Numbered from the stretch's first letter, positions 17,086-27,022 are shown. The stretch is 64,000 nt of DNA from Pseudomonas sp. JUb42 (GCF_024807945.1 NZ_JANUFD010000017.1:1-64000), one strand, 5' to 3'. Translations and numbers: made by a program. The notes: generated by a model from the sequence alone, not told the origin.

Positions 17086-18600
17086 CTACTGGCTGGTGGC
17101 CAGAATCCGTTGATGATGCAGGTGATAGATATCGGGCAGTGTCGCCTCGACAGAGCCCTTGGCACGCAGATCGCTCAGGGAAACACCGAGCGCACGCGGT
17201 GCGGAAGCCTCAGGACTGCGTAACAACGGGACCTTGCCCGTACGTTGCAGAATGCACAGGCGGGTCACGTCGAGCAAGCGATAGAACTTGAACGGACCTT
17301 CGGCGGTGACCACCAGCAGCGACTTCAGCGCCAGGCCAACGATGCAGTCCATCACCTGGGTGCGGGATATGCCTGGCAATATGGCCACCTCGCAGGCCTG
17401 ATACAGCGTGAAGCGCCCTTGCAGCTCGGCAATCCGCCGCAGCACCGCCTTTTCATCGCTGCTGAGCAGACGGTAACTCCATTGCAACGAAGCTTCCAGG
17501 CTCTGATGGCGATCCGGCGCGGTGCGCAGGCCGGCGCCAAGCAGATGCAGGTGCTCCTGCAGGTTGCTCGCCAGCTCGAACAGCCCCAGGGTCGAGGCCC
17601 GTGCCGCAGCCATTTCCAGCGCCAGGGGAATACCATCGAGGCGACGGCAGACCTCCCCGACCAGGGCCACGCTCTGATCATCCAGGGCCGCGCCGTCGTT
17701 CTGCGGGAAGAACCAGTCCAGCGCCCGCAAGCGCTTGAGGAATAGCTGCGCCGAAGTGCTACGCAACACGGTCTGGCGATCCGCGCCCTCCGGCGCCAGC
17801 GCCAAAGGCGGCACTACCATGCTGCGTTCGCCATTGATACGCAGCGATTCGCGACTGGTAGCGAGGAAGGTCGACGCAGGACAGGCCTGAATCAAGCATT
17901 CGCCCAGCGCGGCTACCGCCTCGATGACGTGCTCACAGTTGTCGAGCACAACCAGTCGGGGCTTGCGGTTGAGTTCGTCGATAGTCGCTTCCAGCAACGA
18001 GGACGGCGCCGTGCAGCCGACACCCAGGCTGCAGGCCAGGGCGTCGAGCACACGCTCGGGGCAGGTCAGTTGCGCCAGGCAGACGAAGCTGACCGCCTGG
18101 GCATCATCGCGGCAATAGCGATGAGCCACAGCCACGGCCAGGGTGGTCTTGCCAATGCCTCCGGCACCGACCAGCGTCAACAACGTTGTGTCCTGCAGCG
18201 CCTGGCATATCTCATCGAGCAGGCTTTCGCGCCCCACCAGCGGCGTGGCATAGGGCAGGCGCGCCTGGCACGCCAGGGGCAACTGTTCGGCTTCTTCGGC
18301 CTCGGCGCCCTCCTCGGCCAGCATCAGCATGTAGCCGCGCCCGGGAATGGTACGGATCAGGTCACGGTCGGCACCCAAAGCCTTGCGCAAGGCCGAGATA
18401 TGCACTTGCAGGTTGTTTTCCTCGACCACCGTATCCGGCCAGACCCGCTGCAGGATTTCATCCTTGCTCACCAGGCGGCCGGGACAGTTGACCAACAGTT
18501 CAAGAATATCGAACGCGCGGGTGCCGATACGCAGCGGCAGACCGCTCTTGAAAAGGTCTCTTAGTTCAAGGGAGACATGGACTTGGCCGAGGCTGATCAT
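17086..18600 (-). CDS. Winged-helix STAND ATPase transcriptional regulator
   Basis: A 504-residue regulator. Residues about 1-95 are an OmpR/PhoB-type winged helix (LRIGTRAFDILELLVNCPGRLVSKDEILQRVWPDTVVEENNLQVHISALRKALG...GRGYML). Residues about 115-400 are an NB-ARC/STAND NTPase with Walker A VGAGGIGKTTLAVAVAHRY and Walker B RLVVLDNCEHVIEA. Related proteins usually continue for several hundred residues as a TPR or similar sensor region; here the protein ends soon after the ATPase arm. ATG at 18600 (MISLGQVHVSL) was preferred over an upstream in-frame start. The signal sensed is unknown. Confidence 0.87.
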   Translation of the reverse strand: MISLGQVHVSLELRDLFKSGLPLRIGTRAFDILELLVNCPGRLVSKDEILQRVWPDTVVEENNLQVHISALRKALGADRDLIRTIPGRGYMLMLAEEGAEAEEAEQLPLACQARLPYATPLVGRESLLDEICQALQDTTLLTLVGAGGIGKTTLAVAVAHRYCRDDAQAVSFVCLAQLTCPERVLDALACSLGVGCTAPSSLLEATIDELNRKPRLVVLDNCEHVIEAVAALGECLIQACPASTFLATSRESLRINGERSMVVPPLALAPEGADRQTVLRSTSAQLFLKRLRALDWFFPQNDGAALDDQSVALVGEVCRRLDGIPLALEMAAARASTLGLFELASNLQEHLHLLGAGLRTAPDRHQSLEASLQWSYRLLSSDEKAVLRRIAELQGRFTLYQACEVAILPGISRTQVMDCIVGLALKSLLVVTAEGPFKFYRLLDVTRLCILQRTGKVPLLRSPEASAPRALGVSLSDLRAKGSVEATLPDIYHLHHQRILATSQ

Positions 18601-18944
18601 TGAATTCACTCTTTCCCTAAGTAGTGACAGGCGACTGCCGAACGGCGCTGGCAAAGCCTGGCAATGGGTTTCAACAATGGCTGTATTGACGCATCTAATC
18701 AGCTAAAGCCCTTAGCCGATATTATCTATAGGGATAGTCCGACTAATACGCACAGGTAAAAACTAACGCTTTGGTTTAGTCCACGCCGGCACAGGTCCCG
18801 TGCAGCGCTCTAAACCGGGGCCTTTGCCTTTTACGCAAGGCTACTTTGCAGCGTGGCGGGATACCCTTGGGCGGCGCGCTCCTCTAAGGTGGCGTCCATT
18901 GGCGAGCAACCCCACTGCCTCGCCCCTGACTTGAGCCCTTGCAC
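18601..18944. other. 344-bp divergent intergenic region
   Basis: It lies between the STAND regulator and the divergent MFS gene, so both promoters should be here. It is moderately AT-rich around 18690-18780. I see no REP, no clear operator and no coding signal. Confidence 0.5.
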
Positions 18945-20153
18945 ATGACCCGGACAAGCACTGTATCCGTCGAAACACCACCCCATACCCTGACCCGCGG
19001 CCTGGTGCTGCTGTTCGCCTTTTGCTGTGGCGCCATCGTCGCCAATATTTATTACGCCCAGCCCATCGTCGAGCTGATCGCACCGGACATCGGTCTGTCG
19101 GCCCATAGCGCCAGCCTGATCGTATCCCTGACCCAGATCGGCTATGCCCTGGGCCTGCTGTTCCTGGTGCCATTGGCCGATCTGGTCGAGAACCGCAAAT
19201 TGATGCTGGCTACCGCTGTGGTGGCTACCATCGCCCTGCTCTGCGCCGGCCTGGCCGAGCATGCCAACCTGTTTCTCGCCATCTCTCTGCTGATCGGCCT
19301 GAGTTCGGTCTCGGTACAGATGCTGATCCCCCTGGCCGCGCACCTGGCACCCGAGCAGACCCGCGGGCAAGTGGTCGGCAATATCATGGGCGGCCTGCTG
19401 CTCGGTATTCTCCTGGCCCGGCCACTGTCCAGTGTAGTGGCCGACCATTTCGGCTGGCGCGTGGTGTTCATGGGCGCTGCAGTGATTATGCTGGCGATTA
19501 CCTTGGTCATGGCTTTGACCATTCCCGGCCGTACTCCGGACCATAAGGCCAGCTACGGGCAACTGCTCGGCTCGCTGTTTACCCTGCTGCGCAAACACCC
19601 GCTGCTGCGTCAGCGCGCGCTGTATCAGGGCCTGCTGTTCGCGGCCTTCAGCCTGTTCTGGACCTCGGCGCCGATTGAACTGGCGCGCCAGCACGGCCTG
19701 TCACAAAGCCAGATCGCGATCTTCGCCCTGGTCGGAGCCATCGGCGCCATCGCCGCGCCCTTCGCCGGTCGCCTGGCCGACGCCGGACACACCCAGCGCG
19801 CCTCCCTGGTAGCAATGATCCTGGCACCAGTGGCGTTCCTGATCGGCCTGACGTCGCCTGGCTATAGCGTGATCGGCCTGGCTGTCACGGGTATCCTGCT
19901 CGACTTCGCCGTGCAACTGAATATGGTTCTTGGCCAGCGTGCGGTCTACGCCCTCGACCCGGCCAGCCGTGGCCGCTTGAACGCGCTATACATGACCAGC
20001 ATCTTCATCGGTGGCTCCATCGGCTCGGCCCTGGCCAGCAGCATTTACGAACAGGCTGGCTGGCACGGCGTGATCATGCTCGGCGCAGGCCTGCCCGCGA
20101 TCGCCCTGGTGGTGTTCCTGATCGTTGAACGGGGCCTGAGCGTACGCGCCTGA
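18945..20153 (+). CDS. MFS transporter, DHA1-type
   Basis: A 402-residue inner-membrane major facilitator with 12 predicted helices. The N-terminal segment LVLLFAFCCGAIVANIYYAQPIVELIAPDIGLS is characteristic of a proton-driven small-molecule efflux subgroup. ATG at 18945 was chosen over a TTG two codons earlier. It is divergent from the STAND regulator and ends in a strong terminator, so it is a single-gene unit. The substrate cannot be told from sequence. Confidence 0.88.
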   Translation: MTRTSTVSVETPPHTLTRGLVLLFAFCCGAIVANIYYAQPIVELIAPDIGLSAHSASLIVSLTQIGYALGLLFLVPLADLVENRKLMLATAVVATIALLCAGLAEHANLFLAISLLIGLSSVSVQMLIPLAAHLAPEQTRGQVVGNIMGGLLLGILLARPLSSVVADHFGWRVVFMGAAVIMLAITLVMALTIPGRTPDHKASYGQLLGSLFTLLRKHPLLRQRALYQGLLFAAFSLFWTSAPIELARQHGLSQSQIAIFALVGAIGAIAAPFAGRLADAGHTQRASLVAMILAPVAFLIGLTSPGYSVIGLAVTGILLDFAVQLNMVLGQRAVYALDPASRGRLNALYMTSIFIGGSIGSALASSIYEQAGWHGVIMLGAGLPAIALVVFLIVERGLSVRA

Positions 20154-20170
20154 TCCCGACAGCAAAAACA

Positions 20171-20203
20171 AAGCCCCCGACCTTGCGGCCGGGGGCTTTT
20201 TTT
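20171..20203 (+). terminator. Intrinsic terminator after the MFS gene
   Basis: AAGCCCCC pairs with GGGGGCTT in a long GC stem followed by seven or more T. It lies 17 bases after the stop codon. Confidence 0.92.
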
Positions 20204-20233
20204 ATCTGTCGCACAGGGACCGCATGATCGGCC

Positions 20234-20303
20234 GTAGGGCCGGCTTTAGCCGGGAGAGCGTCATCAGCTTCAAAGACGCCCTCCCGGCTAAAGCCGGTCC
20301 TAC
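20234..20303. repeat. REP inverted pair, CCGGCTTTAGCCGGGAG type
   Basis: GTAGGGCCGGCTTTAGCCGG faces CCGGCTAAAGCCGGTCCTAC. It lies between convergent genes, just after the MFS terminator. Confidence 0.9.
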
Positions 20304-20342
20304 AGAAAGCGCATATCTTCAGATGGCTATCTATCTACCACT

Positions 20343-22600
20343 CTACCCTTCCAACCCTTTCTGCCAGCCACTCCGGGCCAACGGCAGATCCAGCAGCCGC
20401 TTGCCCGTGGCATCGGCCATGGCATTACCCAGAGCCGCCGCCATCGGCCCCTGGACAATCTCGGCAGCGCCCAGGAAAGGCTGTCCCGGCTGATCGAGCA
20501 GATGCACTTCGACACTGCCCGGCACCGCCGGAAAGCGGATGATCGGGTAACCGCTCCAGTCAAAACTGCGTACTCCGGCCGGGTCGTACAGGACCTTTTC
20601 GTACAGTGTCCAACTGGCCGACTGGACGATCCCGCCCTCCACCTGATTGCGCAAGCCATCGGGGCTTACGATCTGCCCGCAATCCACCGCCGTCACCACC
20701 CGGTCGATGATCACTTCACCGGTCTGGCGCTGCACATGCAACTGCACGGCAATGGCACAGTAACCCATGACGTTCTTGTAGCGGGCAAACGCAAAGCCGA
20801 TGCCGCTGCCCGGCCCCGTCGCCTTGTGCGGCCAGCCAAAGGCGCTGGCGGCGCTCTTGACCACGGCAATGGCCCGGGGATCGCTCAGGTGTTGCAGGCG
20901 GAACTGCACCGGATCTACACCGGCACGGGCCGCCAGTTCATCCAGGGCGCTTTCGATAGAGAACACATTGACATGAGCCCCCAGCGAGCGTTGCGCCGAG
21001 GTGCGAAATGGCATGGTCGTGACGAAGTTCATATCGATCTGCGTGTTGGCAATGTCATACAGCGGCACCGCATTGCGATCACCGTCGCCTTCGGGCTGGG
21101 CAATCGGCACCGAGGGCGCAGGGGTAAAGGGCCGGGCCAGCAACCACGCGGGCATCAGCCGTCCGGCATTGACGATACGTTCGTTATGGGGCGTGCTCCA
21201 CAATTCGTATTTCCAGTTGCGTACCTTGCCTGACGCATCCAGGTCCGCTTGCACCTCGGTGAGCATTGCCGAGCTGTAAGGCTCCCAGAGGTTTTCCTGT
21301 TCGCGCATCCATTGCACCCGCACCGGCTGGCCCGGCAGCGCCATGGCTACCAGAGCGGCATCGGCCGCCGCATCGTCGGCACCGTTATGCCCGTAGCAAC
21401 CGGAACCCTCGACATGAATGCAGCGCACTTTCGCCACCGGCAGCCCGAGCATCTCGGCAATCCCGGCACGCAACGGATAGACCCCTTGGGTGTGGGTCCA
21501 GACCGTCAGCAGGTCGTCCTTGTACCAGGCCACCGAGCAGGACGGCCCGATGGAGCCGTGCATCAGATATTGCTTGGTGACCCTGGCGCGATAGGCCTTG
21601 GTCGACGGTGCATCAAGGCTGCCCTTACTGCCCACCGGGTAGTGCTTTTTCGGCAGCCGAGTCAGCAGCTCATGAATATGCTTTTCATCCGGCAAGGCAT
21701 TGCCTTCAGTCCAGCGTGCCGAGGCATAACCTTCGCGCATGGCCTTGACTGCCTGCCATTCATCCTTCGCCACCACGGCCAGATAACTGCCATTGCGTAC
21801 CAGCTTGACCACCCCAGGCAGCTTTTCCAGGGCTGGCTGATCAACGTCGACAAGGTACTGCCGCGCCGGGGCGGACGGATCACCCGCGCATGGAGCATGC
21901 CCGGCAGGCGCATGTCCTGCACATAACTGGCGCCACCGCTGACCTTGGCCGGAATATCCAGGCGTGGCAACGAGTGACCGATCAGCTTGAACTGTGCGGG
22001 CTCGGCAACCGGTGACTGGACACTGGCGTAACGGTGCAGATCGACCCCGGCAATGGCTTCGGTGTAAGGCATGCTGCGGCCGTCAGCGGCAACTATCACT
22101 GCGTCCCGGGTGCTCAGGGTGGAGGGCTCCAGCTGCCACTGACGAGCCGCAGACTCGACCAGCAACTGGCGCACTTGCGCCGCCGCATTGAACAAGGCCG
22201 TACCGCTGTCGAGAATGGTATGGCTGCCAGCGGTATAGCCTTCATTGGGCGTCAGGGCGGTGTCAGCAGTGATGAAGTTGATCAGGCCAGGATTCACCTC
22301 AAGACGCTCGGCGGCGATCTGCAACAACGCCGTACGCACGCCGGTGCCCAATTCAACCTTGCCCGTATAGACAGTAACGCCGTGTTCCTTGTCGATTCGC
22401 ACCCAGGCATCGAGAAAGGGTGTGGCGCGCAGGCTGCCGGGAAGATTCGGGTCCAGCACCACGGTGCCCAGGGTATCCACCTCGGTATCGGCAAAGGCCT
22501 GACGCGCGCCCGGCACCATGGCGAAACCCACCACCAGCGCGCCGCCGATGAGGAAGGAACGACGTCCCGGACCGACGGGCAAATCCTCTCGGCGCGTCAT
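20343..22600 (-). pseudogene. Molybdopterin hydroxylase large subunit, frameshifted
   Basis: The molybdenum-binding subunit of an isoquinoline 1-oxidoreductase/aldehyde oxidoreductase-type enzyme (xanthine oxidase family). The first part starts MTRREDLPVGPGRRSFLIGGALVVGFAM, a twin-arginine-like leader (GRRSFLIGG) implying folded export. The frame breaks near 21851-21858: upstream reads RPPRRGSTLST, and the correct continuation VDVDQPALEKLPGVVKLVRNG is in another frame. Adding one base restores a protein of about 752 residues, normal for the family. The start overlaps the 2Fe-2S subunit stop (ATGA). It is either a sequence error or a recent inactivation. The substrate is probably an N-heterocycle or aldehyde, not determined. 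Confidence 0.85.
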
Positions 22601-23061
22601 ACCCGCACCCCGCTGGCGACCACAGACTGGATCGCTTCGATAATGCGCATATGGGTGCCGCAGCGGCACAGGTTGGGCGCCATATGCTCGCGAATCTGCT
22701 GTTCATCCGGCTGAGGGTTGTCTTGCAATAACGATTGAGCGCGCATGATCATACCGGCGATGCAGTAACCGCACTGGGCCGCCTGTTTGTCGATAAAGGC
22801 TTGTTGCAAAGGCCCCGGCGCCTGCTGGCTGCCCAGGCCTTCAACGGTACGAATGCTGCGCCCGGCCGCTGCCGAGCACGGCAACAGGCAGGAGAACACC
22901 GGTTTGTCGGCGACCATCACGGTACAGGCGCCACACTGGCCCAGGCCGCAGCCGTACTTGGCGCCATTGAGTTCAAGGTGGTTGCGCAAGGCGTACAGCA
23001 GCGGCATATCCGGGTCGATATCCAGGGCATGGTCACGACCATTGACGTTCAGGTTGATCAT
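22597..23061 (-). CDS. 2Fe-2S subunit of molybdenum hydroxylase
   Basis: A 154-residue small subunit with two [2Fe-2S] clusters. The plant-ferredoxin-type cluster uses Cys 38, 43, 46 and 58 (GCGLGQCGACTVMV...FSC). The second, C-terminal cluster uses QCGYC and LCRCGTH. It passes electrons from the molybdenum cofactor of the next gene's product to the cytochrome encoded just upstream. Both neighbours overlap it by four bases, so the three genes are one coupled operon in the order cytochrome, small subunit, large subunit. Confidence 0.93.
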   Translation of the reverse strand: MINLNVNGRDHALDIDPDMPLLYALRNHLELNGAKYGCGLGQCGACTVMVADKPVFSCLLPCSAAAGRSIRTVEGLGSQQAPGPLQQAFIDKQAAQCGYCIAGMIMRAQSLLQDNPQPDEQQIREHMAPNLCRCGTHMRIIEAIQSVVASGVRV

Positions 23062-24335
23062 TTCGCGTGTCCCTCTTGGCGCAGGCTGCTGATGGTTTTA
23101 TCCAGATCGGCCCAGGGACGGGCGGAACAGGTTTGCTCGCGCAGATAGCCGGCAATCGCCGCTATCTGGCTATCGTTCAGGCTATTGGCGAAGGCCGGCA
23201 TGTAATGACTGGCGTCACCCCGTGACAACGGGATGCCGTCGAGCACGGTCTTGATCAGGTTGCGCGGGCTGTCGGCGCGCAGGGCCGAAGACTGCTCAAG
23301 GCCAGGCCGACCATCGACCATGCGCATCGGCGCTGCCGGGCCATGGCAGCCGGCGCAGGCCCCGGCAAATAGCGTGGCACCCTCACTCGCCACCGCGACC
23401 GCAGGTTGTGCCAGCGCGCAAGGCGCCGCCCTGGATTTGTCAGCGTCGGGCTTGAGGCTGAGAATGTAATCGGCAATCGCCTGCACATCAGCGCTGGGCA
23501 ATTGCGCCAGGCTCAGGCTGACCGGCAGCATCGGCCCGGCCGCCGCGCCATGCCCCTCGGCGACCTGACCACGCAGATAGGCTTGCAGCTGCTCGGTATT
23601 CCAGGGGTGAGGGCCTTCGCTGAGGCCACGCAACGACGGTGCATCCCAGCCATCGACGACACCGCCATTGAACAGCTCGCTGCCCTTCTCGCCGCCGATG
23701 AAATTCAGCGGTGAATGGCAGGACGAACAATGCCCTGCGCCCTCCACCAGATAGCGCCCGCGATTCCATTGCGTCGATTGCCCGGCCACGTCCTGCAACG
23801 GCGCGCCATGCAGAAACAGCAGATTCCAGAACGCGACCAGCGGACGGAAATTCATCGGGAACATCATCTGGTTGGGCGGCGCATGGGCTTGGACAGGGTC
23901 CACGCTCATCAGGAAGGCGTAAGCATCGCGGATATCCCGCTCCGACATGCGGCTGTAATGCACATAAGGGAACGCCGGATAAAGCAGGTGCCCGTCGCGG
24001 GCGATGCCGTTGCGCATGGCGCGGATAAACGCCTCTTCCGGCCACAGGCCGATGCCGCTGGCAGGGTCCGGGGTGATATTGGTGGTGTACAGGGTGCCGA
24101 ATGGCGTCACCAAAGGCAGACCACCTGCCATATAGGCGCCACCCGGACGGGTATGGCAGACCGCACAGTCGCCCTGCTCCACGACCCTGGCGCCGCGACG
24201 GATGCTTTCAGCGTCGTGACCGGCAATGGCTTGTGGCAATGGCGCAATCGCCGGGCGCCACATCAACGCAAAGGCAATCACCAGACCTGCGACGGCTAAC
24301 GCAAGCCCGCCCTGAACAAGGGTTTTACGCCTCAT
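23058..24335 (-). CDS. Membrane-anchored triheme cytochrome c
   Basis: A 425-residue cytochrome c with an N-terminal hydrophobic helix (ALAVAGLVIAFALMWRPAIAPL) and three heme motifs: CAVCH (57-61), CSSCH (203-207) and CAGCH (327-331). This is the usual electron-accepting subunit of periplasmic alcohol, aldehyde and isoquinoline-type dehydrogenases, linking them to the respiratory chain. It is the first gene of the three-gene operon. The 239 bases upstream should contain the promoter, but no operator was recognised. Confidence 0.92.
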   Translation of the reverse strand: MRRKTLVQGGLALAVAGLVIAFALMWRPAIAPLPQAIAGHDAESIRRGARVVEQGDCAVCHTRPGGAYMAGGLPLVTPFGTLYTTNITPDPASGIGLWPEEAFIRAMRNGIARDGHLLYPAFPYVHYSRMSERDIRDAYAFLMSVDPVQAHAPPNQMMFPMNFRPLVAFWNLLFLHGAPLQDVAGQSTQWNRGRYLVEGAGHCSSCHSPLNFIGGEKGSELFNGGVVDGWDAPSLRGLSEGPHPWNTEQLQAYLRGQVAEGHGAAAGPMLPVSLSLAQLPSADVQAIADYILSLKPDADKSRAAPCALAQPAVAVASEGATLFAGACAGCHGPAAPMRMVDGRPGLEQSSALRADSPRNLIKTVLDGIPLSRGDASHYMPAFANSLNDSQIAAIAGYLREQTCSARPWADLDKTISSLRQEGHAK

Positions 24336-24574
24336 GTACGCTCCTCGAAATGCGCACGTCCTGGTTGGAACCGTGCAAACACTTCACGTTAGGGGGAGCC
24401 CTGGATCGAGAGAATGTACCTGCGCCGCAACACTGATTTGCGCTTTGCACAACGCCCGTCCAAGGCCATGCCTTAACCTTAGAGTCCGTACGTGTATCAG
24501 GCTTGAATGGGCGTGCTCAAAAGAGGTCAATGCGGCGCTCAATAACACTCAACGCCGCAGTACAGAGGACGAGG

Positions 24575-25567
24575 TTATTCGAGCAGCGGTACTTTGGCCG
24601 CCCGTTGGTACGGGCCGTACTCAACCGGTATCCACTGGAAATGCTTGTCCTGTTGGCCGATGTGGCCCATGCCTGGAAATGGCAGGTGCGCCGCTGCAAC
24701 CCAGATTTTGCTCTTCGCTGCAGCACTGAACACCTGCTCGCGACTGGCAATGGCCTCTTTACCACTGGTATCGAAGCCGATCGACACTTCCGGATGCTCG
24801 AACTGCACCGCCAGGTTATGGATCAGGTCGCCCATGAACAGAATGGTCTGGCCTTTGGACGTGAACTGATAGGTGGTGCTGCCTGGCGTGTGCCCGGCCT
24901 CCAGGGTGGTCTTCACCTCAGGCACTGGCGACTCGCCCGGCGTAAAGGTCTTGAAGTGCGCCGCCGCGATATAAGACGCGGTGGACTCCTGGGCGATCTT
25001 GAAAAAAATCCGGGCCGCTTCCGGCACCTTGTTCATGGCATCAGGATCCAGCCAGTAGTCAGCTTCCGGCTTGGCGGCATAGACCATGGCATTGGCGAAT
25101 ACCGGTTTCTTCTGGGCATCAACCAGTCCGCAGACGTGATCCAGGTGAAGGTGGGTCAGCAGGATGGTATCGACCTGCTCCGGCTGATAACCCGCCGCGC
25201 GGATATTCGCCGACAGCCAGCCGGCCGTTTCCCCCATGCATTGCCCGGCGCCGGTATCGACCAGAATCAGATGCTCGCCGGTATTGATCAGGAAAGCGTT
25301 GAACGCGGTCTGCACACCCGGCGAATCGATGTCGCGACGGGCAAGCAGCGCTCGAATCTTGCTTTGGGTCATGCCCTGGAGCAGCTTGGGCGACAGGTCG
25401 TTGTAACCATCAAATAGCGCAGTAACTTCGTAGTCGCCCACGGCCAGGCGGAAGTAACCGGGCACCTGGGTCTTCTGCTGTGCCGGTGCCTGTGCCATGG
25501 CGGCGCTGGAAGCCAGTAGCAGCGACAGGCCCAGCCCGCGAATGAGGGGAGATAAGGATAACGGCAT
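24575..25567 (-). CDS. Secreted metallo-beta-lactamase-fold hydrolase
   Basis: A 330-residue metallo-hydrolase with a signal peptide (LSPLIRGLGLSLLLASSAAMAQ). The zinc ligands are in TILLTHLHLDHVCGL, LEAGHTPGSTTY and LFMGDLIHN, with a late AAHLPFPG His. The fold covers lactonases and similar enzymes. The long upstream open frame to 25789 runs through a REP and is not real; ATG at 25567 opens the leader. It lies upstream of the molybdenum hydroxylase operon with a 239-base gap on the same strand, so a shared pathway is possible but unproven. Confidence 0.86.
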   Translation of the reverse strand: MPLSLSPLIRGLGLSLLLASSAAMAQAPAQQKTQVPGYFRLAVGDYEVTALFDGYNDLSPKLLQGMTQSKIRALLARRDIDSPGVQTAFNAFLINTGEHLILVDTGAGQCMGETAGWLSANIRAAGYQPEQVDTILLTHLHLDHVCGLVDAQKKPVFANAMVYAAKPEADYWLDPDAMNKVPEAARIFFKIAQESTASYIAAAHFKTFTPGESPVPEVKTTLEAGHTPGSTTYQFTSKGQTILFMGDLIHNLAVQFEHPEVSIGFDTSGKEAIASREQVFSAAAKSKIWVAAAHLPFPGMGHIGQQDKHFQWIPVEYGPYQRAAKVPLLE

Positions 25568-25694
25568 GGCGTCCTCGCACTTGGATTCATCACCACACGC
25601 CGGGGTGGCGTGTGCATTGGCGGGGATCATGGCTGCGTGAGGACAACGGGGGATTGAATGGCTGTGCTGGTTTTGCGAGGTGATCGAATATTCG

Positions 25695-25790
25695 GTAGGA
25701 GCGAGGCTTGACCGCGAAGACATTGGTGCAGCCGCTACACCTGCTGCGCCTGATCCATAGCCTTCGCGGGCAAGCCTCGCTCTCATCAAA
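25695..25790. repeat. REP inverted pair, GGCTTGCCCGCGAA type
   Basis: GTAGGAGCGAGGCTTGACCG faces CTTCGCGGGCAAGCCTCGCT. Its right arm is the left edge of the 218-bp composite repeat. Confidence 0.85.
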
Positions 25791-25987
25791 CAACGCGTAA
25801 CGTACTGAATGACAAAGACTCTGTGGGAGCGAATTCATTCGCGAAAGCGGTGTTCCCGGCGATGAAGATGCGTCGAATGTACCGGCCTCTTCGCGAATGA
25901 ATTCGCTCCCACACGATTGGCCACCTACCCCGGTTAGTGTTTGCTGCGTGACAGCGCGGCGTCGTAGACGGGACGGGATCTCCCACA
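25770..25987. repeat. 218-bp composite direct repeat, copy A
   Basis: Begins in a REP arm (GCAAGCCTCGCTCTCATCAA), then a unique linker (ACGTACTGAATGACAAAGAC), then a complete GCGAATTC-type REP pair (25823-25912), then a tail ending CGGGATCTCCCACA. Copy B at 52843-53059 matches over the whole length with only about a dozen differences. It fills most of the 432-bp gap between the metallo-hydrolase and a LysR gene. Confidence 0.85.
25823..25912. repeat. REP inverted pair inside composite repeat A
   Basis: GTGGGAGCGAATTCATTCGC with its complement across about 45 bases, embedded in the composite direct repeat. Confidence 0.92.
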
Positions 25988-25999
25988 GTACAAGCAAAC

Positions 26000-26887
26000 C
26001 TAGCCCAACTCGATAAGGTGCTCCTTGAGAAACTCGATCAACGCCTGCACCGGTCGCGAGCTTTGGCGGTGTTGCGGGTACACCGCCGACAGCACCAGTG
26101 GCTCGGTGCGGTATTCGTCCAACACCCGCACCAGGCGACCGTCCTTCAATTGCTCACCGACAATAAACAGTGGCAGGTAGGTAATGCCCAAACCAGCCAC
26201 CGCGGCATCGCGCAGCAGGTCGCCGTTATTGGCGCGCATGCGTCCGCACAGGTTGATGGTCAGCGGCTTGCCGTTGCGTTCGAAGCGCCATTGCACCTGG
26301 CGGCTGTGGCCATAGGGCAGGCAGTCGTGATCCTTGAGTTCCTCAGGTGCCTGGGGCGCGCTGCGTGAGGCCAGGTAATCCGGGCTGCAGCAGTAGACCC
26401 GGTCGATCAGGGCGAGGCGGCGGGCAATAAGCGTCGAGTCTTCCAGCAGGCCGATACGCAGGGCCAGGTCATAGCCCTCCCCCAGCAAGTCCACCGAACG
26501 GTCGCTCAGGTCCAGCTCCACCGAGACCTCGGGATAACGTTGCAGAAACAACGGCAGCAGGCAGCCGAGATGAGCCATGGCAAAGGACAGCGGTGCGCTC
26601 AGGCGGATGGTGCCCCGTGGCTGCGCGTTCTGCCCGGCGATGCTCTGCTCGGCTTGCTCCACTTCGGCGACCAGGCGCAGGGCCGACTCGTAATAAGCCT
26701 GACCCAGTGGCGTGACATCCAGGCGGCGAGTGGAGCGGTTGAGCAGGCGCACGCCGAGGCGCTCTTCCAGCTGCATCAGGCGGCGGCTGATGAACTGCTT
26801 GGACAGGCCCAACTGATCGGCCGCTGCTGTGAAACTGCCCGACTCCATCACCTGGGCAAAAATACGCATATCTTCAAACTGATTCAT
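26000..26887 (-). CDS. LysR-family transcriptional regulator
   Basis: A 295-residue LysR-type regulator starting MNQFEDMRIFAQVMESGSFTAAADQLGLSKQFISRRLMQLEERLGVRLLNRSTRRLDVTPLG, a CrgA-like subgroup form. ATG at 26887 was preferred to one eight codons upstream, as it matches family N-termini. It is divergent from the secreted esterase at 27023 with a 135-base shared promoter region, so it is its likely regulator. Confidence 0.9.
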   Translation of the reverse strand: MNQFEDMRIFAQVMESGSFTAAADQLGLSKQFISRRLMQLEERLGVRLLNRSTRRLDVTPLGQAYYESALRLVAEVEQAEQSIAGQNAQPRGTIRLSAPLSFAMAHLGCLLPLFLQRYPEVSVELDLSDRSVDLLGEGYDLALRIGLLEDSTLIARRLALIDRVYCCSPDYLASRSAPQAPEELKDHDCLPYGHSRQVQWRFERNGKPLTINLCGRMRANNGDLLRDAAVAGLGITYLPLFIVGEQLKDGRLVRVLDEYRTEPLVLSAVYPQHRQSSRPVQALIEFLKEHLIELG

Positions 26888-27022
26888 TGTCACGCTCAGG
26901 TGGACAGTCAAACGCCTTTCAGCGGATTTATCACAGCATGGCAGCCCATTAATCTGTGTCCATCGCGCTGCAACAGCCAGCGCAACAAACCAGACAGATT
27001 ATTTGCTCACAAGGAATTGCCC

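Noticed and set aside
25590..25997. Open frames SCGSEFIREEAGTFDASSS... on the minus strand, similar to 52755-53066
   Set aside because: They translate the REP-containing composite repeat; their similarity reflects the DNA repeat, not protein conservation.
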